A DNA stretch of 64,000 nucleotides from the NCBI GenBank assembly GCA_021805825.1, contig JAJZEC010000003.1:54083-118082 (forward strand), given 5' to 3'. Below are positions 1 through 9,955 of this stretch, in pieces. Below the pieces are notes generated by a model. The model saw only the letters and a list, made by a program, of their open reading frames with translations, was not told the DNA's origin and did not search any database. The position numbers and the translations under genes were made by a program. Position 1 is the stretch's first letter. Every line of letters begins with the position of its first letter. This DNA comes from Pseudomonadota bacterium. Its GTDB lineage: Bacteria; Pseudomonadota; Gammaproteobacteria; Burkholderiales; Burkholderiaceae_C.

Positions 1-2
1 TG

Positions 3-362
3 CGCGAACTCGAACACCTGCTGCGCGACTTTCGCACCGGCACCGCGCATGCCATTGCTCCCGGCCTGCTCGACCTGCTGTGCGCGCTGCGCCTGCACAG
101 CGGCTCGACGCGCCCGATCCAACTGATCAGCGGCTACCGCTCGCCGGCGACGAATGCCGCGCTGCGCGCCCGCAGCCATGGCGTGGCACCGCTGAGCCTG
201 CACATGCGCGGCATGGCGGCCGACATCCGCATCCCCGGCCTGCCGCTCGAGCGCCTGCATGCGATCGCGCTGTCGCTGCGCGCCGGGGGCGTGGGTTTCT
301 ACCCGCGCTCGAATTTCGTGCATGTCGATGTCGGCGCGGTGCGGCGCTGGGTCGGCGCATGA
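3..362 (+). CDS. DUF882/YcbK-like murein endopeptidase, C-terminal part
   Basis: This is the last 119 codons of a gene that begins left of the window. The visible protein has the layout of the DUF882 (YcbK/MepK, peptidase M15-like) family of zinc-dependent peptidoglycan endopeptidases. It shows a QLISGYRSPATNAALR segment, then SLHMRGMAADI with the metal-binding His and Asp, and finally FVHVDVGAVRRW with the second His before a short tail. In the family these residues bind zinc and cut cell-wall cross-links in the periplasm. The signal peptide, if any, lies outside the window. The reading frame ends in TGA 77 bases before the tRNA gene. Assignment rests on these motifs and on the C-terminal position of the domain. 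Confidence 0.85.
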   Translation, partial: RELEHLLRDFRTGTAHAIAPGLLDLLCALRLHSGSTRPIQLISGYRSPATNAALRARSHGVAPLSLHMRGMAADIRIPGLPLERLHAIALSLRAGGVGFYPRSNFVHVDVGAVRRWVGA

Positions 363-439
363 GCGCGGGAGCCGCCACGCCAGGCGCAAATTTTCCTGGA
401 TTGCGTGCGCGCAATCGGATAGGATTACAGGTTCGACAC

Positions 440-515
440 GGGGGTATAGCTCAGTTGGTAGAGCAGCTGACTCTTAATCAGTAGGTCCAAGGTTCGAATC
501 CTTGTGCCCCCACCA
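440..515 (+). tRNA. tRNA-Lys(CTT)
   Basis: A 76-base cloverleaf can be drawn. The acceptor strands GGGGGTA and TGCCCCC pair, the D-arm contains AGCTCAGTTGGTAGAGC, the anticodon loop is CTCTTAA (anticodon CTT) between GCTGA and TCAGT, and the T-arm carries GGTTCGAATCC. The CCA end is encoded at 513-515. A strong hairpin follows at once. Confidence 0.97.
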
Positions 516-522
516 GATCCAG

Positions 523-561
523 GCAACGGCCCGCATGCTCCGGCATCCGGGCCGTTGCTTC
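523..561 (+). terminator. hairpin terminator after tRNA-Lys
   Basis: A perfect 11-base stem, GCAACGGCCCG (523-533) with CGGGCCGTTGC (548-558), starts 8 bases after the tRNA CCA end and is followed by a short TTCAT. The loop itself contains a small ATGC/GCAT pairing. The T-tract is weak, so rho-independent action is probable but not certain. Confidence 0.6.
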
Positions 562-637
562 ATGAGGATCGGTCGCGACGATTCGCTAGCATGCGCTGCA
601 AGAGGCGCCTGGCGCCGCACGTTCTGCAGGATCCCTG

Positions 638-1663
638 ATGTCGATGACCCAACCGATTCTCGTCACCGGCGGCGCCGGCTACATCGGCTCGCATACCTGC
701 GTCGCCTTGATCGAGGCCGGATACGCGCCGCTGGTGCTGGACAACCTGTGCAACAGCAGCGTCGAGTCCCTGGCCCGGGTGCAGCGCATCACCGGGGTGC
801 GCCCAGGCTGGATCGAGGGCGACATCCGCGATGCCGCCCTGCTGGAACAGGTGCTGGCCGAGCATCGGCCGCGCGCGGTCATCCATTTCGCGGGCCTGAA
901 GGCGGTCGGCGAGTCGGTGCAGGAGCCCCTCGCCTACTACGACAACAACGTCGGCGGAACGACCATCCTGCTGCAGGCCATGCAACGGGCTGGTTTGCGC
1001 AACATCATCTTTTCGTCCTCGGCGACCGTCTACGGAGACCCGGCGACGGTACCCATCCGCGAGGATTTCCCGCGCAGCGCGACCAATCCGTATGGGCGCA
1101 GCAAGCTGATCATCGAGGACATCCTGGACGACCTGCAGCGCGCCGATCCGGCGTGGCGCATCGCCAGGCTGCGCTATTTCAATCCGGTCGGGGCGCACCC
1201 CAGCGGGCTGATCGGCGAGGATCCGCGCGGCATACCCAACAATCTGATGCCGTACATCACCCAGGTCGCCGTCGGCCGGCTGCCGGCGCTGCAGGTGTTC
1301 GGCGGCGACTGGCCGACCCCCGACGGCACCGGCGTGCGCGACTACATCCACGTGATGGATCTGGCCGAAGGCCATGTCGCGGCGCTGGCCTACCTGCTGG
1401 AGGCCGGTGCGGGGATGTTCACGGTGAACCTGGGCACCGGTCAGGGTGTCTCGGTGCTGCAGATGGTGCAGGCCTTCGAGCGCACCAGCGGGCACCAAGT
1501 GCCCTACCGCGTGGTCGAGCGCCGCGCCGGGGACATCGCCGCCTGCTGGGCCGACCCCGCACGGGCGCGCCGCCTGCTGCACTGGCAGGCGCGCCGCGAC
1601 CTCGACACCATCTGCGCCGACGCCTGGCGCTGGCAGCAGGCCAACCCCCGGGGCTACGCCTGA
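638..1663 (+). CDS. galE: UDP-glucose 4-epimerase
   Basis: The 341-residue protein interconverts UDP-glucose and UDP-galactose, supplying galactose for surface polysaccharides or feeding the Leloir pathway. The extended SDR pattern is complete: the NAD-binding loop GGAGYIGS at residues 11-18, the SSSATVYG segment around 126-133, and the catalytic Y152-xxx-K156 within NPYGRSK. The length matches bacterial GalE (about 338). An AGGA lies about 7 bases before the ATG, and a second possible start two codons later (MTQPI) cannot be excluded. The gene stands alone, converging with glyA with only 9 bases between the stops. No other gal genes are present in the window. Confidence 0.96.
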   Translation: MSMTQPILVTGGAGYIGSHTCVALIEAGYAPLVLDNLCNSSVESLARVQRITGVRPGWIEGDIRDAALLEQVLAEHRPRAVIHFAGLKAVGESVQEPLAYYDNNVGGTTILLQAMQRAGLRNIIFSSSATVYGDPATVPIREDFPRSATNPYGRSKLIIEDILDDLQRADPAWRIARLRYFNPVGAHPSGLIGEDPRGIPNNLMPYITQVAVGRLPALQVFGGDWPTPDGTGVRDYIHVMDLAEGHVAALAYLLEAGAGMFTVNLGTGQGVSVLQMVQAFERTSGHQVPYRVVERRAGDIAACWADPARARRLLHWQARRDLDTICADAWRWQQANPRGYA

Positions 1664-1672
1664 GCTCCGGTC

Positions 1673-2926
1673 TCAGGCCTGCGGCGAGTACACCGGGAAG
1701 GCGTCGGCGAGCTGGCGCACCTGCTCGCGCACACGCTGCAGCACGCCTTCGTCCTGCGGGGCGTCGAGCACGTCGCAGATCAGCTCGGCGGTGCGCACGG
1801 CCTCGGCCTCGCCGAATCCCCGCGTGGTCACTGCCGGAGTGCCCAGGCGGATGCCCGAGGTGACCATCGGCTTTTGCGGGTCGTTGGGAATGGCGTTCTT
1901 GTTCACCGTGATGTGCGCCGTGCCGAGCACGCGCTCGGCCTCCTTGCCGGTGATGTTCTTGGCCCGCAGATCGACCAGCATCAGGTGGCTTTGCGTGCCC
2001 CCGGAGACGATGCGCAAGCCGCGCCGGCGCAGCGCCTCGGCCATGGCCTGCGCATTGGCCAGCACCTGGCGCTGGTACGCGCCGAAGGCCGGCGACAGCG
2101 CCTCCTGGAAGGCCACCGCCTTGGCCGCGATCACATGCATCAGCGGCCCGCCCTGCAGCCCGGGGAAGATCGCCGAGTTGATCGCCTTCTCGTGCTCGGA
2201 CTTCATCAGGATGATGCCCCCGCGCGGCCCGCGCAGGGTCTTGTGGGTGGTCGAGGTCACGACGTCGGCGTGCGGCACCGGGTTGGGATAGACCCCGGCG
2301 GCCACCAGGCCGGCGTAATGCGCCATGTCGACCATCAGCTTGGCGCCGACCTCGCGGGCGATGCGCGCGCAGCGTTCGAAGTCGATATGCAGGCTGTAGG
2401 CCGACGCGCCGGCGATCAGCAGCTTGGGACGGTGCTGCAGCGCCAGGCGGTGCATCTGGTCGTAGTCGATGCGCTCCTGGGCATCGAGTCCGTAGGCCAC
2501 GACCTGGAACCACTTGCCGCTGATGTTCAGCGGCATGCCGTGGGTGAGGTGACCGCCCTCGGCCAGGCTCAGCCCCATGATGGTGTCCCCGGGCTGGAGG
2601 AAGGCCAGGAACACCGCCTCGTTGGCCTGTGCCCCCGAATGCGCCTGCACATTGGCCGCCTCGGCGCCGAACAGACGCTTGACACGCTCGATGGCCAGGC
2701 TCTCGGCGACGTCGACGTATTCACAGCCGCCGTAGTAGCGGCGTCCGGGATAGCCCTCGGCGTACTTGTTGGTGAGCTGCGAACCCTGGGCCTGCATCAC
2801 CGCCGGCGAGGCATAGTTCTCGGAAGCGATCAGCTCGAGGTGCTCGTGCTGGCGGCGGTTTTCCTTCTGGATCGCCGCCCACAACTCGGGGTCGGTCTGG
2901 GCGATGGCGATGGAACGGTCGAACAT
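1673..2926 (-). CDS. glyA: Serine hydroxymethyltransferase
   Basis: The 417-residue cytosolic PLP enzyme converts serine and tetrahydrofolate to glycine and 5,10-methylene-tetrahydrofolate, the main source of one-carbon units. The N-terminus carries the [10 protein letters not shown] motif. The PLP lysine is K229 in [13 protein letters not shown], exactly the position known for E. coli GlyA. The start is set by AGGAGA 6 bases upstream of the ATG and by agreement with the usual length. It lies downstream of, and in the same direction as, a membrane-anchored lytic transglycosylase, 284 bases apart, so it may be read from its own promoter as well. Confidence 0.97.
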   Translation of the reverse strand: MFDRSIAIAQTDPELWAAIQKENRRQHEHLELIASENYASPAVMQAQGSQLTNKYAEGYPGRRYYGGCEYVDVAESLAIERVKRLFGAEAANVQAHSGAQANEAVFLAFLQPGDTIMGLSLAEGGHLTHGMPLNISGKWFQVVAYGLDAQERIDYDQMHRLALQHRPKLLIAGASAYSLHIDFERCARIAREVGAKLMVDMAHYAGLVAAGVYPNPVPHADVVTSTTHKTLRGPRGGIILMKSEHEKAINSAIFPGLQGGPLMHVIAAKAVAFQEALSPAFGAYQRQVLANAQAMAEALRRRGLRIVSGGTQSHLMLVDLRAKNITGKEAERVLGTAHITVNKNAIPNDPQKPMVTSGIRLGTPAVTTRGFGEAEAVRTAELICDVLDAPQDEGVLQRVREQVRQLADAFPVYSPQA

Positions 2927-3210
2927 CGGGGATCTCCTGGCGGGGCAAGCGCGCATCGGGGATGCGCGATGGTGCATTCCGGAAAGCCGCGGACGACCAC
3001 CTCCGGGAACGAAGGCAGCGCCACGGCATCGGCCCAGGCGAACGGCAACGCAGGCTGCGCTCCCCGGTGGTTCCGCCCACCTCGGCCATCCCGCCCCGGG
3101 AACAGGCCCGCATCGGCCTGTGCACCCGCAGCGCGGCCTCATCGCCAGTCGCGCAACAGCACGAATGGTACCCCAGCCGCGACGCCGGGGCCGCCGCCGC
3201 GATCGGCGGC

Positions 3211-4044
3211 TCAGGTAGCCGCGGGAACGGCCTCGGCGCTGCCGCGGCCTTCGTCGCTGGCGGTCTGCGTGGCCGCAGCCGGCCGGCGCGCCTGACGCGC
3301 CTGCGCCTGTGCGATGATCTGGCGCAAGCGCGCCTGCTCGGCCAGCACCTTGGCCGCGTAGCCCCCTGAGCTCGCGGTCGATGTGGCGCCGACATACATG
3401 CGCAGCCCGGCCTGCAGCGAGCCGCCGCGCTGGATGGCATTGCGCAACACCATCGCCCCCACATGCAGGTTGGCCAGCGGATCCAGGCTGGCCTGCGGGC
3501 CACCATAGGGAGCGAACTTGTCGCGGTGCACACTGGTCATCACCTGCATCAGCCCGGTCGCTCCGACCGCGCTGTGGGCGTAGGGGTTGAACGAGGACTC
3601 GACCGCGGTCACGGCGAGGATCAGCGTCGGATCCAGATGCTCGCTGCGCCCGGCGGCCCAGGCGCCGGCCACCAGTTCGCGCATCGCCCTCGGCGCGATG
3701 CTGTAGCGCCGGGCCAGATAGTCGGCAACCGCCAGTTGCGCGGCGTCAAGGTGATCCGATGCGGGCGACTGCGCCACCTCGCCCACATCACCCGGCGCGT
3801 CCAACGTGGCCTGCGCCGTCTGCTGGCCCAGGCTGCGCAGCTGCTGCATCGCGGCCTTGCGCGCCGCCACCCACTGCACCACGCCATGCTCCAGGCCCAT
3901 CACCGAACCCGGGTTGGCATACAGGTAGGCTCCGGCGGCAACCACGAAGAACCCCACCATCATCAGGGTGTAATGCGTCCACTGCAGAAGCTCCGCCCCG
4001 ATGCTGCGCCAGCTCGGGAACTGCATGCGAGAGTCTTGCGACAT
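3211..4044 (-). CDS. Membrane-anchored lytic transglycosylase (SLT domain)
   Basis: The 277-residue protein cleaves peptidoglycan strands. One hydrophobic segment at about residues 26-43 anchors it in the inner membrane with the catalytic part outside. The SLT domain shows the catalytic glutamate in AVTAVESSF (E149) followed by GATGLMQVM, the hallmark of the Slt/MltE-like family. Two ATG codons lie side by side. The second (4044) has the better spacing of 6 bases to AGGAG, while the first would add one Met. The C-terminal 40 residues are Ala/Arg/Gln-rich and probably disordered. The gene is read from a strong candidate promoter at 4325-4352, which leaves an unusually long leader of about 270 bases. 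Confidence 0.88.
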   Translation of the reverse strand: MSQDSRMQFPSWRSIGAELLQWTHYTLMMVGFFVVAAGAYLYANPGSVMGLEHGVVQWVAARKAAMQQLRSLGQQTAQATLDAPGDVGEVAQSPASDHLDAAQLAVADYLARRYSIAPRAMRELVAGAWAAGRSEHLDPTLILAVTAVESSFNPYAHSAVGATGLMQVMTSVHRDKFAPYGGPQASLDPLANLHVGAMVLRNAIQRGGSLQAGLRMYVGATSTASSGGYAAKVLAEQARLRQIIAQAQARQARRPAAATQTASDEGRGSAEAVPAAT

Positions 4045-4324
4045 CATGTTCTCCTGTGTCGATCGGCCGCGGCCGGCGCGACGCCCGCAGGCGCCGCGGA
4101 TCCGCGGTTGGGCACAGATCCGGAACCACGGCAACCATGCCCGCGTACCTGGCCTACGATGCGGCGGTAGCTGCGGCGGGTACCTTGCGCCACCGACCGA
4201 GCGGCCGGGGAGGTTCCGGGGCGACTGGATCGCGCGCCACGGCGGACACCGCGGGCATCCGACCCGCATCCGCCAGCAGGCATGCGTAAGAACCGGACGC
4301 TGCCAAGCGCACGAAAACGGCCAC

Positions 4325-4352
4325 ATTCTAATCACCGCTTATATCATGTCAA
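4325..4352 (-). promoter_or_regulatory. sigma70-type promoter reading toward the transglycosylase
   Basis: On the minus strand a perfect -35 TTGACA (4352-4347) and a -10 TAGAAT (4330-4325, 5 of 6 consensus) are separated by 16 bases in the one AT-rich patch of this region. They would direct transcription toward the transglycosylase 270 bases away. The rest of 4045-4387 shows no convincing gene. It is GC-rich, with many short overlapping frames but no ribosome-binding site of note. Confidence 0.6.
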
Positions 4353-4387
4353 TGCATAGACGTCGCAACTAAACAACTAATTGATCT

Positions 4388-5938
4388 ATGAAATACCGGG
4401 ATCTCAGGGATTTCCTGCATGTACTCCGATCGCAAGCGGATCTTGTCGATGTCGATCGAGCGGTGGATCCGCGGCTGGAAATGACCGCGGTATGCGATGC
4501 GATGCTGCAGCGCGGAGGCCCCGCGCTGCTCTTCCGGAAGCCCACCGGGCATGCGATGCCGGTGCTGGGGAACCTGTTCGGCACCACGCGCCGCGTCGCG
4601 CTGGCGATGGGCGTGGCCGAGACCAGCGAGTTGCGGCGCATCGGCGAGGTGCTGGCGGCGCTGCGCCAGCCCGCGCCTCCGCGCGGTCTGGCCGACGCCG
4701 GCGAACTGCTGCGCCTGGTGCGCGCGGTGTGGGACATGCGCCCCAGCCTGCTGCGCCGGCCGCCTTGCCAGCAACGGCAACTGCAGGGCGCGCAGGTCGA
4801 TCTGCATGCCTTGCCGCTGCAGACATGCTGGCCCGGCGACGCCGCACCCCTGCTGACCTGGGGCCTGGTGGTCACGCGCGGGCCGCGCAAGGCGCGGCAG
4901 AACCTGGGCATCTACCGCCAGCAGCGCATCGGACGCCGGCAGCTGATCATGCGCTGGCTCTCGCACCGCGGCGGCGCGCTGGACTTCCGCGACCATGCGG
5001 CGATGCACCCGGGAACTCCCTTCGCGCTGGCGGTGGCTCTGGGGGCCGACCCCGCGACCCTGCTCGGCGCGGTCACGCCGGTGCCCGACAGCCTGTCGGA
5101 ATACCAGTTCGCCGGGCTGCTGCGCGGCGGGCGCACCGAGGTGGCCGACTGCCTGAGCGTGCCGCTGCAGGTTCCGGCGCATGCGGAAATCGTGCTCGAG
5201 GGCCACATTCCGCCGGCGGCCAGGGGATACAGCGGGCACAGCGACAGCGGCGTGCCGCTGAAGGAGATCGACGGCTGGCTGCACGCCCTCGAGGGGCCCT
5301 TCGGCGACCACACCGGCTACTACAACGAACAGGACTGGTTTCCGGTGTTCGAAGTGCAGTGCATCAGCCATCGGGAGCAGCCGATCTACCACTCGACCTA
5401 CACCGGCAAGCCGCCCGACGAGCCGGCCGTGCTCGGGGCCGCGCTCGGCGAGGTGTTCGTTCCGCTGTTGCGCCAGCAATTCCCCGAGATCACCGATATC
5501 TACCTGCCGCCCGAGGGCTGCTCGTACCGCCTGGCGGTTGTTTCGATGCGCAAGCAATACCCGGGACACGCCAAGCGCGTGATGATGGGGCTGTGGAGCT
5601 TCCTGCGCCAGTTCCTGTACACCAAGTTCATCATCGTCACCGATGACGACGTCGACATCCGCAGCTGGCGCGATGTCATCTGGGCCCTCACCACGCGCAT
5701 GGATCCGGTGCGCGACACCACCCTGGTCGACAACACCCCGATCGACTACCTGGACTTTGCCTCACCCCAGGCCGGCCTGGGCGGCAAGATCGGCATGGAC
5801 GCAACCCACAAGTGGCCCGGCGAGACCAGCCGCGAGTGGGGCCGAGCGATCGTCGCCGACCCCGGCGCGCGGCAGTTCGCCGAGAATCTGCTGCAGCAGA
5901 TCTGGCCGGCCGGGCGCGCGCCTTCGTCGGCCCTCTGA
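4388..5938 (+). CDS. ubiD: UbiD-family decarboxylase (4-hydroxy-3-polyprenylbenzoate type)
   Basis: The 516-residue protein matches UbiD in length and over its whole course, beginning [10 protein letters not shown] and including [12 protein letters not shown], the EGHIPP stretch and [20 protein letters not shown]. UbiD enzymes use prenylated FMN made by UbiX to decarboxylate the polyprenyl-4-hydroxybenzoate intermediate of ubiquinone synthesis, in the cytoplasm. UbiX is not in the window. No Shine-Dalgarno sequence precedes the ATG (the upstream bases are AACTAATTGATCT), so the message may be leaderless or weakly translated. A related aromatic-acid decarboxylase of the same family is the main alternative. 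Confidence 0.93.
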   Translation: MKYRDLRDFLHVLRSQADLVDVDRAVDPRLEMTAVCDAMLQRGGPALLFRKPTGHAMPVLGNLFGTTRRVALAMGVAETSELRRIGEVLAALRQPAPPRGLADAGELLRLVRAVWDMRPSLLRRPPCQQRQLQGAQVDLHALPLQTCWPGDAAPLLTWGLVVTRGPRKARQNLGIYRQQRIGRRQLIMRWLSHRGGALDFRDHAAMHPGTPFALAVALGADPATLLGAVTPVPDSLSEYQFAGLLRGGRTEVADCLSVPLQVPAHAEIVLEGHIPPAARGYSGHSDSGVPLKEIDGWLHALEGPFGDHTGYYNEQDWFPVFEVQCISHREQPIYHSTYTGKPPDEPAVLGAALGEVFVPLLRQQFPEITDIYLPPEGCSYRLAVVSMRKQYPGHAKRVMMGLWSFLRQFLYTKFIIVTDDDVDIRSWRDVIWALTTRMDPVRDTTLVDNTPIDYLDFASPQAGLGGKIGMDATHKWPGETSREWGRAIVADPGARQFAENLLQQIWPAGRAPSSAL

Positions 5939-6028
5939 GCGCCCGGCAGCAGGGGCGGCTGCAACAGCATGCGCAACCGGGTGTTTCATCAAGCACGCGA
6001 ACCCGCGCAGTCTCCATAATGCAAGGGT

Positions 6029-9000
6029 ATGCAGATCGTTGCACACAAGTTGCTGCGCTGGGTGCTTCGCGTCGCCGCGCTTTTCGCGGGGCTGGCGCTG
6101 CTGCTGCTCGCCACCTCGCCGTGGAGCGTTCCCCCGCTGCTGCGGCGTGAACTGCCGCGCCTGGCACAGCAGCGCCTGGGCCGGGTGCTGAAGGTCGGCG
6201 CGTTGCAGTTCAACCCCCTTCTCCTGCGGCTGCGGCTGCACGCAGTGCAACTGCGCGATCCCGATGGCCGCAGCGACGCGCTGCGCCTGGCCGAGGCCAG
6301 CGTGCGCCTGGGCTGGAGCAGCCTGTGGGGGCTGCACCCGCGCTTCGACTCGATACGCCTGCAGGGACTGCAACTGCGCATCGTGCGCGAAGCCTCCGGG
6401 CAGTTCGATTTCGAGGACATGCTGCGGCGCCTGCAACGCGCACCGGCAGCCCGCAGCGGCACGACGGCCCCGGCCTTCGCCGTGGATGCCCTGCAGTTGC
6501 GCGATGGCAGCGTGCTGTATGTGGATCGCGGCAGCGGCCTGCGCAGCCACCTGCGTGATCTGCGCCTCGACCTCACGCGCCTGTCGACCCTTGGCGGCGC
6601 ACCGGGCACGCTGCGCGCAAGCGCCGCGGGGCGTTTGGACGGAGCGGCGCTGCAACTGCAACTCGACGGCCCGCTGTTCGGCCCGCAGGCGCGGCTGCAG
6701 GCGCAGCTGCAGCTGCAGCGGCTGCCCCTGCTCGACTGGAAGGCCCTGCAACCGGCCTGGCGCGATGTGCAACTCGGCGGCGGCACCCTGGATGCCAGCC
6801 TGCACCTGGAGTGGCCGCTGCGCGCGACGGCGGAACCCGACATCGGCGGCGACCTCCAACTGCATGGGCTGCAACTGCAGCGCGCGAAGCAGCCGCTGCT
6901 GGACGTCGCCATCGTGGATGTCCCGCTGCTCGCGCTGCGGCCGGCGCGCCGCAGCCTGCAACTGGGCGTGGTGCGCATCGATGGTATCGAGGGCCGCCTG
7001 GGACCCTGGCTGCTGCGCCCGGCTGCCGCGGCGCCGTCAGCCGTCCCCGTGGCAGCCGGCAAGCCGGCAGCCACGGGGGCTGGATGGCAGCTGCAACTGC
7101 AGGGGCTGCAACTGCAGCAGGTGCAGCTGCGCTGGCAGGATGCCTCGGTGCACCCGGGTGTCGACTGGAATTTCCGCATTCCCCGACTGCAGCTCGGCGC
7201 CGCGCAATGGCCCCTGGCGGGCAAGGTGGAGGCCAGCGGCGACCTGCTGGGACCGCGGGGCCTGGAGCTGCAGGTGCAGGCCAGCGCCGCCCCGGACAGC
7301 GCCGACGCACAGCTGCGGCTGCAGGGCCTCGACCCGCGGCTGGCGCAGCCCTACGCGGCCGCCTGGCTGCACGGCAGCCCGCTGCCCGACGGGACGCTGC
7401 AAGGCCGACTGGATCTGCGCTGGCAGCACCGAGCGCTGCAGCTGGACGTGGTCGATGCGCAGTGGCAGCATTTCCGCTGGCAGCCGCGGGGCGCCGCCGC
7501 CGGCAGCGGCCCTCATGCGCAGGACATCCGCGTGCGCCAGGCGCGCCTGGATTTCGGGCGATCCCCGCGGCTCGACCTGGCCGCGCTGGACATCGAGCGC
7601 CCGGCCAGCGGACGTGGCGCGGGGGTGCGCGCCGCGGCCCTGCAACTGCGCAACGCGAGCCTGGATCTGCGGCAGCACCGTGTGCACATCGGAAGGCTGC
7701 AGTTGCTGCAGCCGCAGCTGTCGCTGGCACGCGATGCGCGGGGGCGCTGGTCCTTCGGCTCGCTGCTGCCGAGCGGTCTGCTGCCGCGCCCGACAACGCC
7801 GCAGCAGGCCAAGGCTCCCGCGGCCAGGCCCTGGCGGGTACAGGTCGATGAGGCCTCGGTGCACGCAGGCAGCGCCTACTTCGCCGACAGCGATGCGGCA
7901 CAACCGGTGGTTCTGGCCCTCAGCGGCATCGACCTGCGGCTGCGGCATGCCGGCTGGCCGCTGCGCACGGCGGCGGCCTTCACGCTGCAGGCGCGGCTGC
8001 GCGATGCCCGCCAGGCGCCGCGCGCCGGCGCATCGACCCCCGGCAGCGGGCTGCTGCGACTGGACGGCACGGTGCAGGGCGCACCCTGGAGGCTGCAGGC
8101 AACGCTGCACGCACAGGGGCTGCCGGCACAGGTGGCGGCCGCGTACCTGCCGGCGTGGAACCTGCGGGTGCTGCGCGCCAGCGCCAGCGCCGACGGGCGC
8201 CTGCGGCTGCGCCTGGCTGCGGGCGGGCCGGAATTCGCCTATGCCGGCAGCCTGGACATCGGGGATTTCGCCGCCAACACCCGCCACCCCGATGCCAGCC
8301 TGCTGGGCTGGCAGACGCTGCAGCTGCAGCGTCTGCAGCTGCGCCTGGCGCCGCGCGCCGCAACGCACATGGCCATCGGCCAGGTGCTGCTGCACCACTT
8401 CTATGCCCGGCTGACGCTCAGCCGCGACGCCAGGCTGAACGTGGCCCAGGTCTTCGCGCCGGCACGACGAGCCGCTGCCCGAGGGGCGACGGCGGCGGCG
8501 CCTGCGACCGCGGCCCGACCGGGCCTGCTGTTGCGCATCGGCGGCATCGCGGTCGACGGCGGGCGCATCGACTGGAGCGACCACTTCGTCGAGCCGAACT
8601 ATTCGGCCAGCCTCAGCCGCGTGCAAGGCCGTGTCGGCGGCTTCGCCTCCGACTCCCCGCAACTGGCCACGGTCGACCTGCGGGGCATCGCCGAGGGCAC
8701 CGCCCCGCTGGCCATCTCCGGGCGCATCAACCCGCTGCTGAGCCCGCCGCAGCTGGATCTGCGCGGTCGCGTGGATCAGCTGCAACTGGCGCCGCTGTCG
8801 CCGTATTCGGTGCGCTATGCGGGCTACGGCATCGAGCGCGGACTGCTGTCGATGAGCGTGCACTACGCCATCGACCCCGCGGGCAAGCTGCAGGCCGAGA
8901 ACCAACTGGTGCTGCGCCAGCTGAGCTTCGGCCCGCCCGTGCACAGCGCCAGCGCGACCAAGCTGCCGGTGCTGCTGGCCGTCAACCTGCTGAAGGATCG

Positions 9001-9727
9001 CAACGGCACCATTCATCTCGACATTCCGATTTCCGGCTCGCTGCGCGACCCCGAATTCAACCTCGGCTCGGTGATCGCCGAGGCCGTGGGCAAGCTGCTG
9101 CTGCGCGCGGTGACCGCGCCCTTCTCGCTGATGGGCCAGCTGTTGCAGGGCGAAGCGCCGCCGCCCCAGCTCAATGTCGTGCGCTTCGCCGCCGGCTCGG
9201 CCCGGGTGCGGGCCGAGGATCGCGCGCAGCTGGCGGATATCGCCCGACTGCTGCAGGCCAAGCCGCAGCTCGTCGTCACGGTGACCGGGCAGGCCTGCAG
9301 CGCCAGCGAGGCGCAAGCCTACCGCCAGGCGGTGCTGGAACAGCAGTTGCTCGCGCAGTGGAAGCGCGATGCCCCGCGCGCGGAACTGCTGGCGCATGCC
9401 GATGCCCACCGCGTTCCCGCCGCGGATCGGCAGCGCGTCCTGGCCGCGCTCTACCGCAGCACCGCGCTGCCCGACAAGCCGCGCAACTTCCTCGGACTCG
9501 CGCGCAGCGTGCCGGACGCGACCATGGAGCGCCTGCTGCAGCAGGCCATACCCGATGGCCCAAGCCACCTGCAGGCGCTGGCCATGCGCCGCGCGGTGCA
9601 CCTGCGCGATGCCCTGAACGACCTGGGCGTGCCGGCGGTGCGTCAGTTCATCGCCGCGCCCCTGCTGCTGGGCGCCCAGCAGCCCGACTGCGTGCCCAGC
9701 GCGCGCCTGAGCGTCAGCCTGCCCTGA
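6029..9727 (+). CDS. AsmA-like DUF748 envelope protein, 1232 aa
   Basis: This very long protein starts with one hydrophobic anchor (about residues 10-28) and continues as a periplasmic, beta-rich AsmA/DUF748-type repeat domain. The family includes proteins thought to bridge the envelope and move or sort phospholipids, so that role is inferred from relatives. The DUF748-like core is clearest between about residues 850 and 1030, and the end carries an OmpA-like RFAAGSARVRAEDRAQL segment. The body is extraordinarily rich in Leu and Gln, with LQLQ strings encoded by recurring CTGCAG and CTGCAACTG units. It lies 90 bases after ubiD in the same direction. The ATG has no strong ribosome-binding site, although GCAAGGGT is close. 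Confidence 0.85.
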   Translation: MQIVAHKLLRWVLRVAALFAGLALLLLATSPWSVPPLLRRELPRLAQQRLGRVLKVGALQFNPLLLRLRLHAVQLRDPDGRSDALRLAEASVRLGWSSLWGLHPRFDSIRLQGLQLRIVREASGQFDFEDMLRRLQRAPAARSGTTAPAFAVDALQLRDGSVLYVDRGSGLRSHLRDLRLDLTRLSTLGGAPGTLRASAAGRLDGAALQLQLDGPLFGPQARLQAQLQLQRLPLLDWKALQPAWRDVQLGGGTLDASLHLEWPLRATAEPDIGGDLQLHGLQLQRAKQPLLDVAIVDVPLLALRPARRSLQLGVVRIDGIEGRLGPWLLRPAAAAPSAVPVAAGKPAATGAGWQLQLQGLQLQQVQLRWQDASVHPGVDWNFRIPRLQLGAAQWPLAGKVEASGDLLGPRGLELQVQASAAPDSADAQLRLQGLDPRLAQPYAAAWLHGSPLPDGTLQGRLDLRWQHRALQLDVVDAQWQHFRWQPRGAAAGSGPHAQDIRVRQARLDFGRSPRLDLAALDIERPASGRGAGVRAAALQLRNASLDLRQHRVHIGRLQLLQPQLSLARDARGRWSFGSLLPSGLLPRPTTPQQAKAPAARPWRVQVDEASVHAGSAYFADSDAAQPVVLALSGIDLRLRHAGWPLRTAAAFTLQARLRDARQAPRAGASTPGSGLLRLDGTVQGAPWRLQATLHAQGLPAQVAAAYLPAWNLRVLRASASADGRLRLRLAAGGPEFAYAGSLDIGDFAANTRHPDASLLGWQTLQLQRLQLRLAPRAATHMAIGQVLLHHFYARLTLSRDARLNVAQVFAPARRAAARGATAAAPATAARPGLLLRIGGIAVDGGRIDWSDHFVEPNYSASLSRVQGRVGGFASDSPQLATVDLRGIAEGTAPLAISGRINPLLSPPQLDLRGRVDQLQLAPLSPYSVRYAGYGIERGLLSMSVHYAIDPAGKLQAENQLVLRQLSFGPPVHSASATKLPVLLAVNLLKDRNGTIHLDIPISGSLRDPEFNLGSVIAEAVGKLLLRAVTAPFSLMGQLLQGEAPPPQLNVVRFAAGSARVRAEDRAQLADIARLLQAKPQLVVTVTGQACSASEAQAYRQAVLEQQLLAQWKRDAPRAELLAHADAHRVPAADRQRVLAALYRSTALPDKPRNFLGLARSVPDATMERLLQQAIPDGPSHLQALAMRRAVHLRDALNDLGVPAVRQFIAAPLLLGAQQPDCVPSARLSVSLP

Positions 9728-9762
9728 TCACCACCGGCGCGCAGGGTCGTCGATGCACAGCC

Positions 9763-9791
9763 TTGACGAATCGGTGCCGCAGGCCTAGATT
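9763..9791 (+). promoter_or_regulatory. sigma70-type promoter before structured intergenic RNA
   Basis: A -35 TTGACG (9763-9768, 5 of 6) and a -10 TAGATT (9786-9791, 4 of 6) are spaced by the ideal 17 bases, about 40 bases after the DUF748 stop codon. Transcription would begin near 9798 and run into a stretch of strong hairpins ahead of msrA. Confidence 0.5.
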
Positions 9792-9797
9792 GGGAAG

Positions 9798-9955
9798 CGT
9801 CGTGACGGTGCAGCCGCCGCGGCACGGAATCCGGGTTCAGCCCGGGTTCGGCAAGCCAAGCCCGCCACTCGGTGGCGGGTGCGGTGCGAGGCAGCAAACC
9901 CGAGCACCGCAGCAAATCAGGCCGCGTCGCCGTGATGGGCGCGCGGCCTTCTAGT
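9798..9955 (+). ncRNA. candidate structured RNA or msrA leader, unknown family
   Basis: The 375 bases between the DUF748 gene and msrA contain no convincing gene but several perfect hairpins in a row. These are CCGGG/CCCGG (9831-9845), CCCGCCAC/GTGGCGGG with a 3-base loop (9861-9879), TGCGGTGC/GCACCGCA with a 16-base loop (9880-9911), and GGCCGCG/CGCGGCC (9920-9948) followed by TTCTAGTTT, which looks like a terminator. AACCCG in the third loop (9897-9902) can pair with CGGGTT at 9843-9848, suggesting a pseudoknot. A promoter with ideal spacing sits just upstream. It could be a free small RNA or a riboswitch-like leader of msrA, whose start is about 150 bases on. It does not match any riboswitch consensus I can recall. 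Confidence 0.45.
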
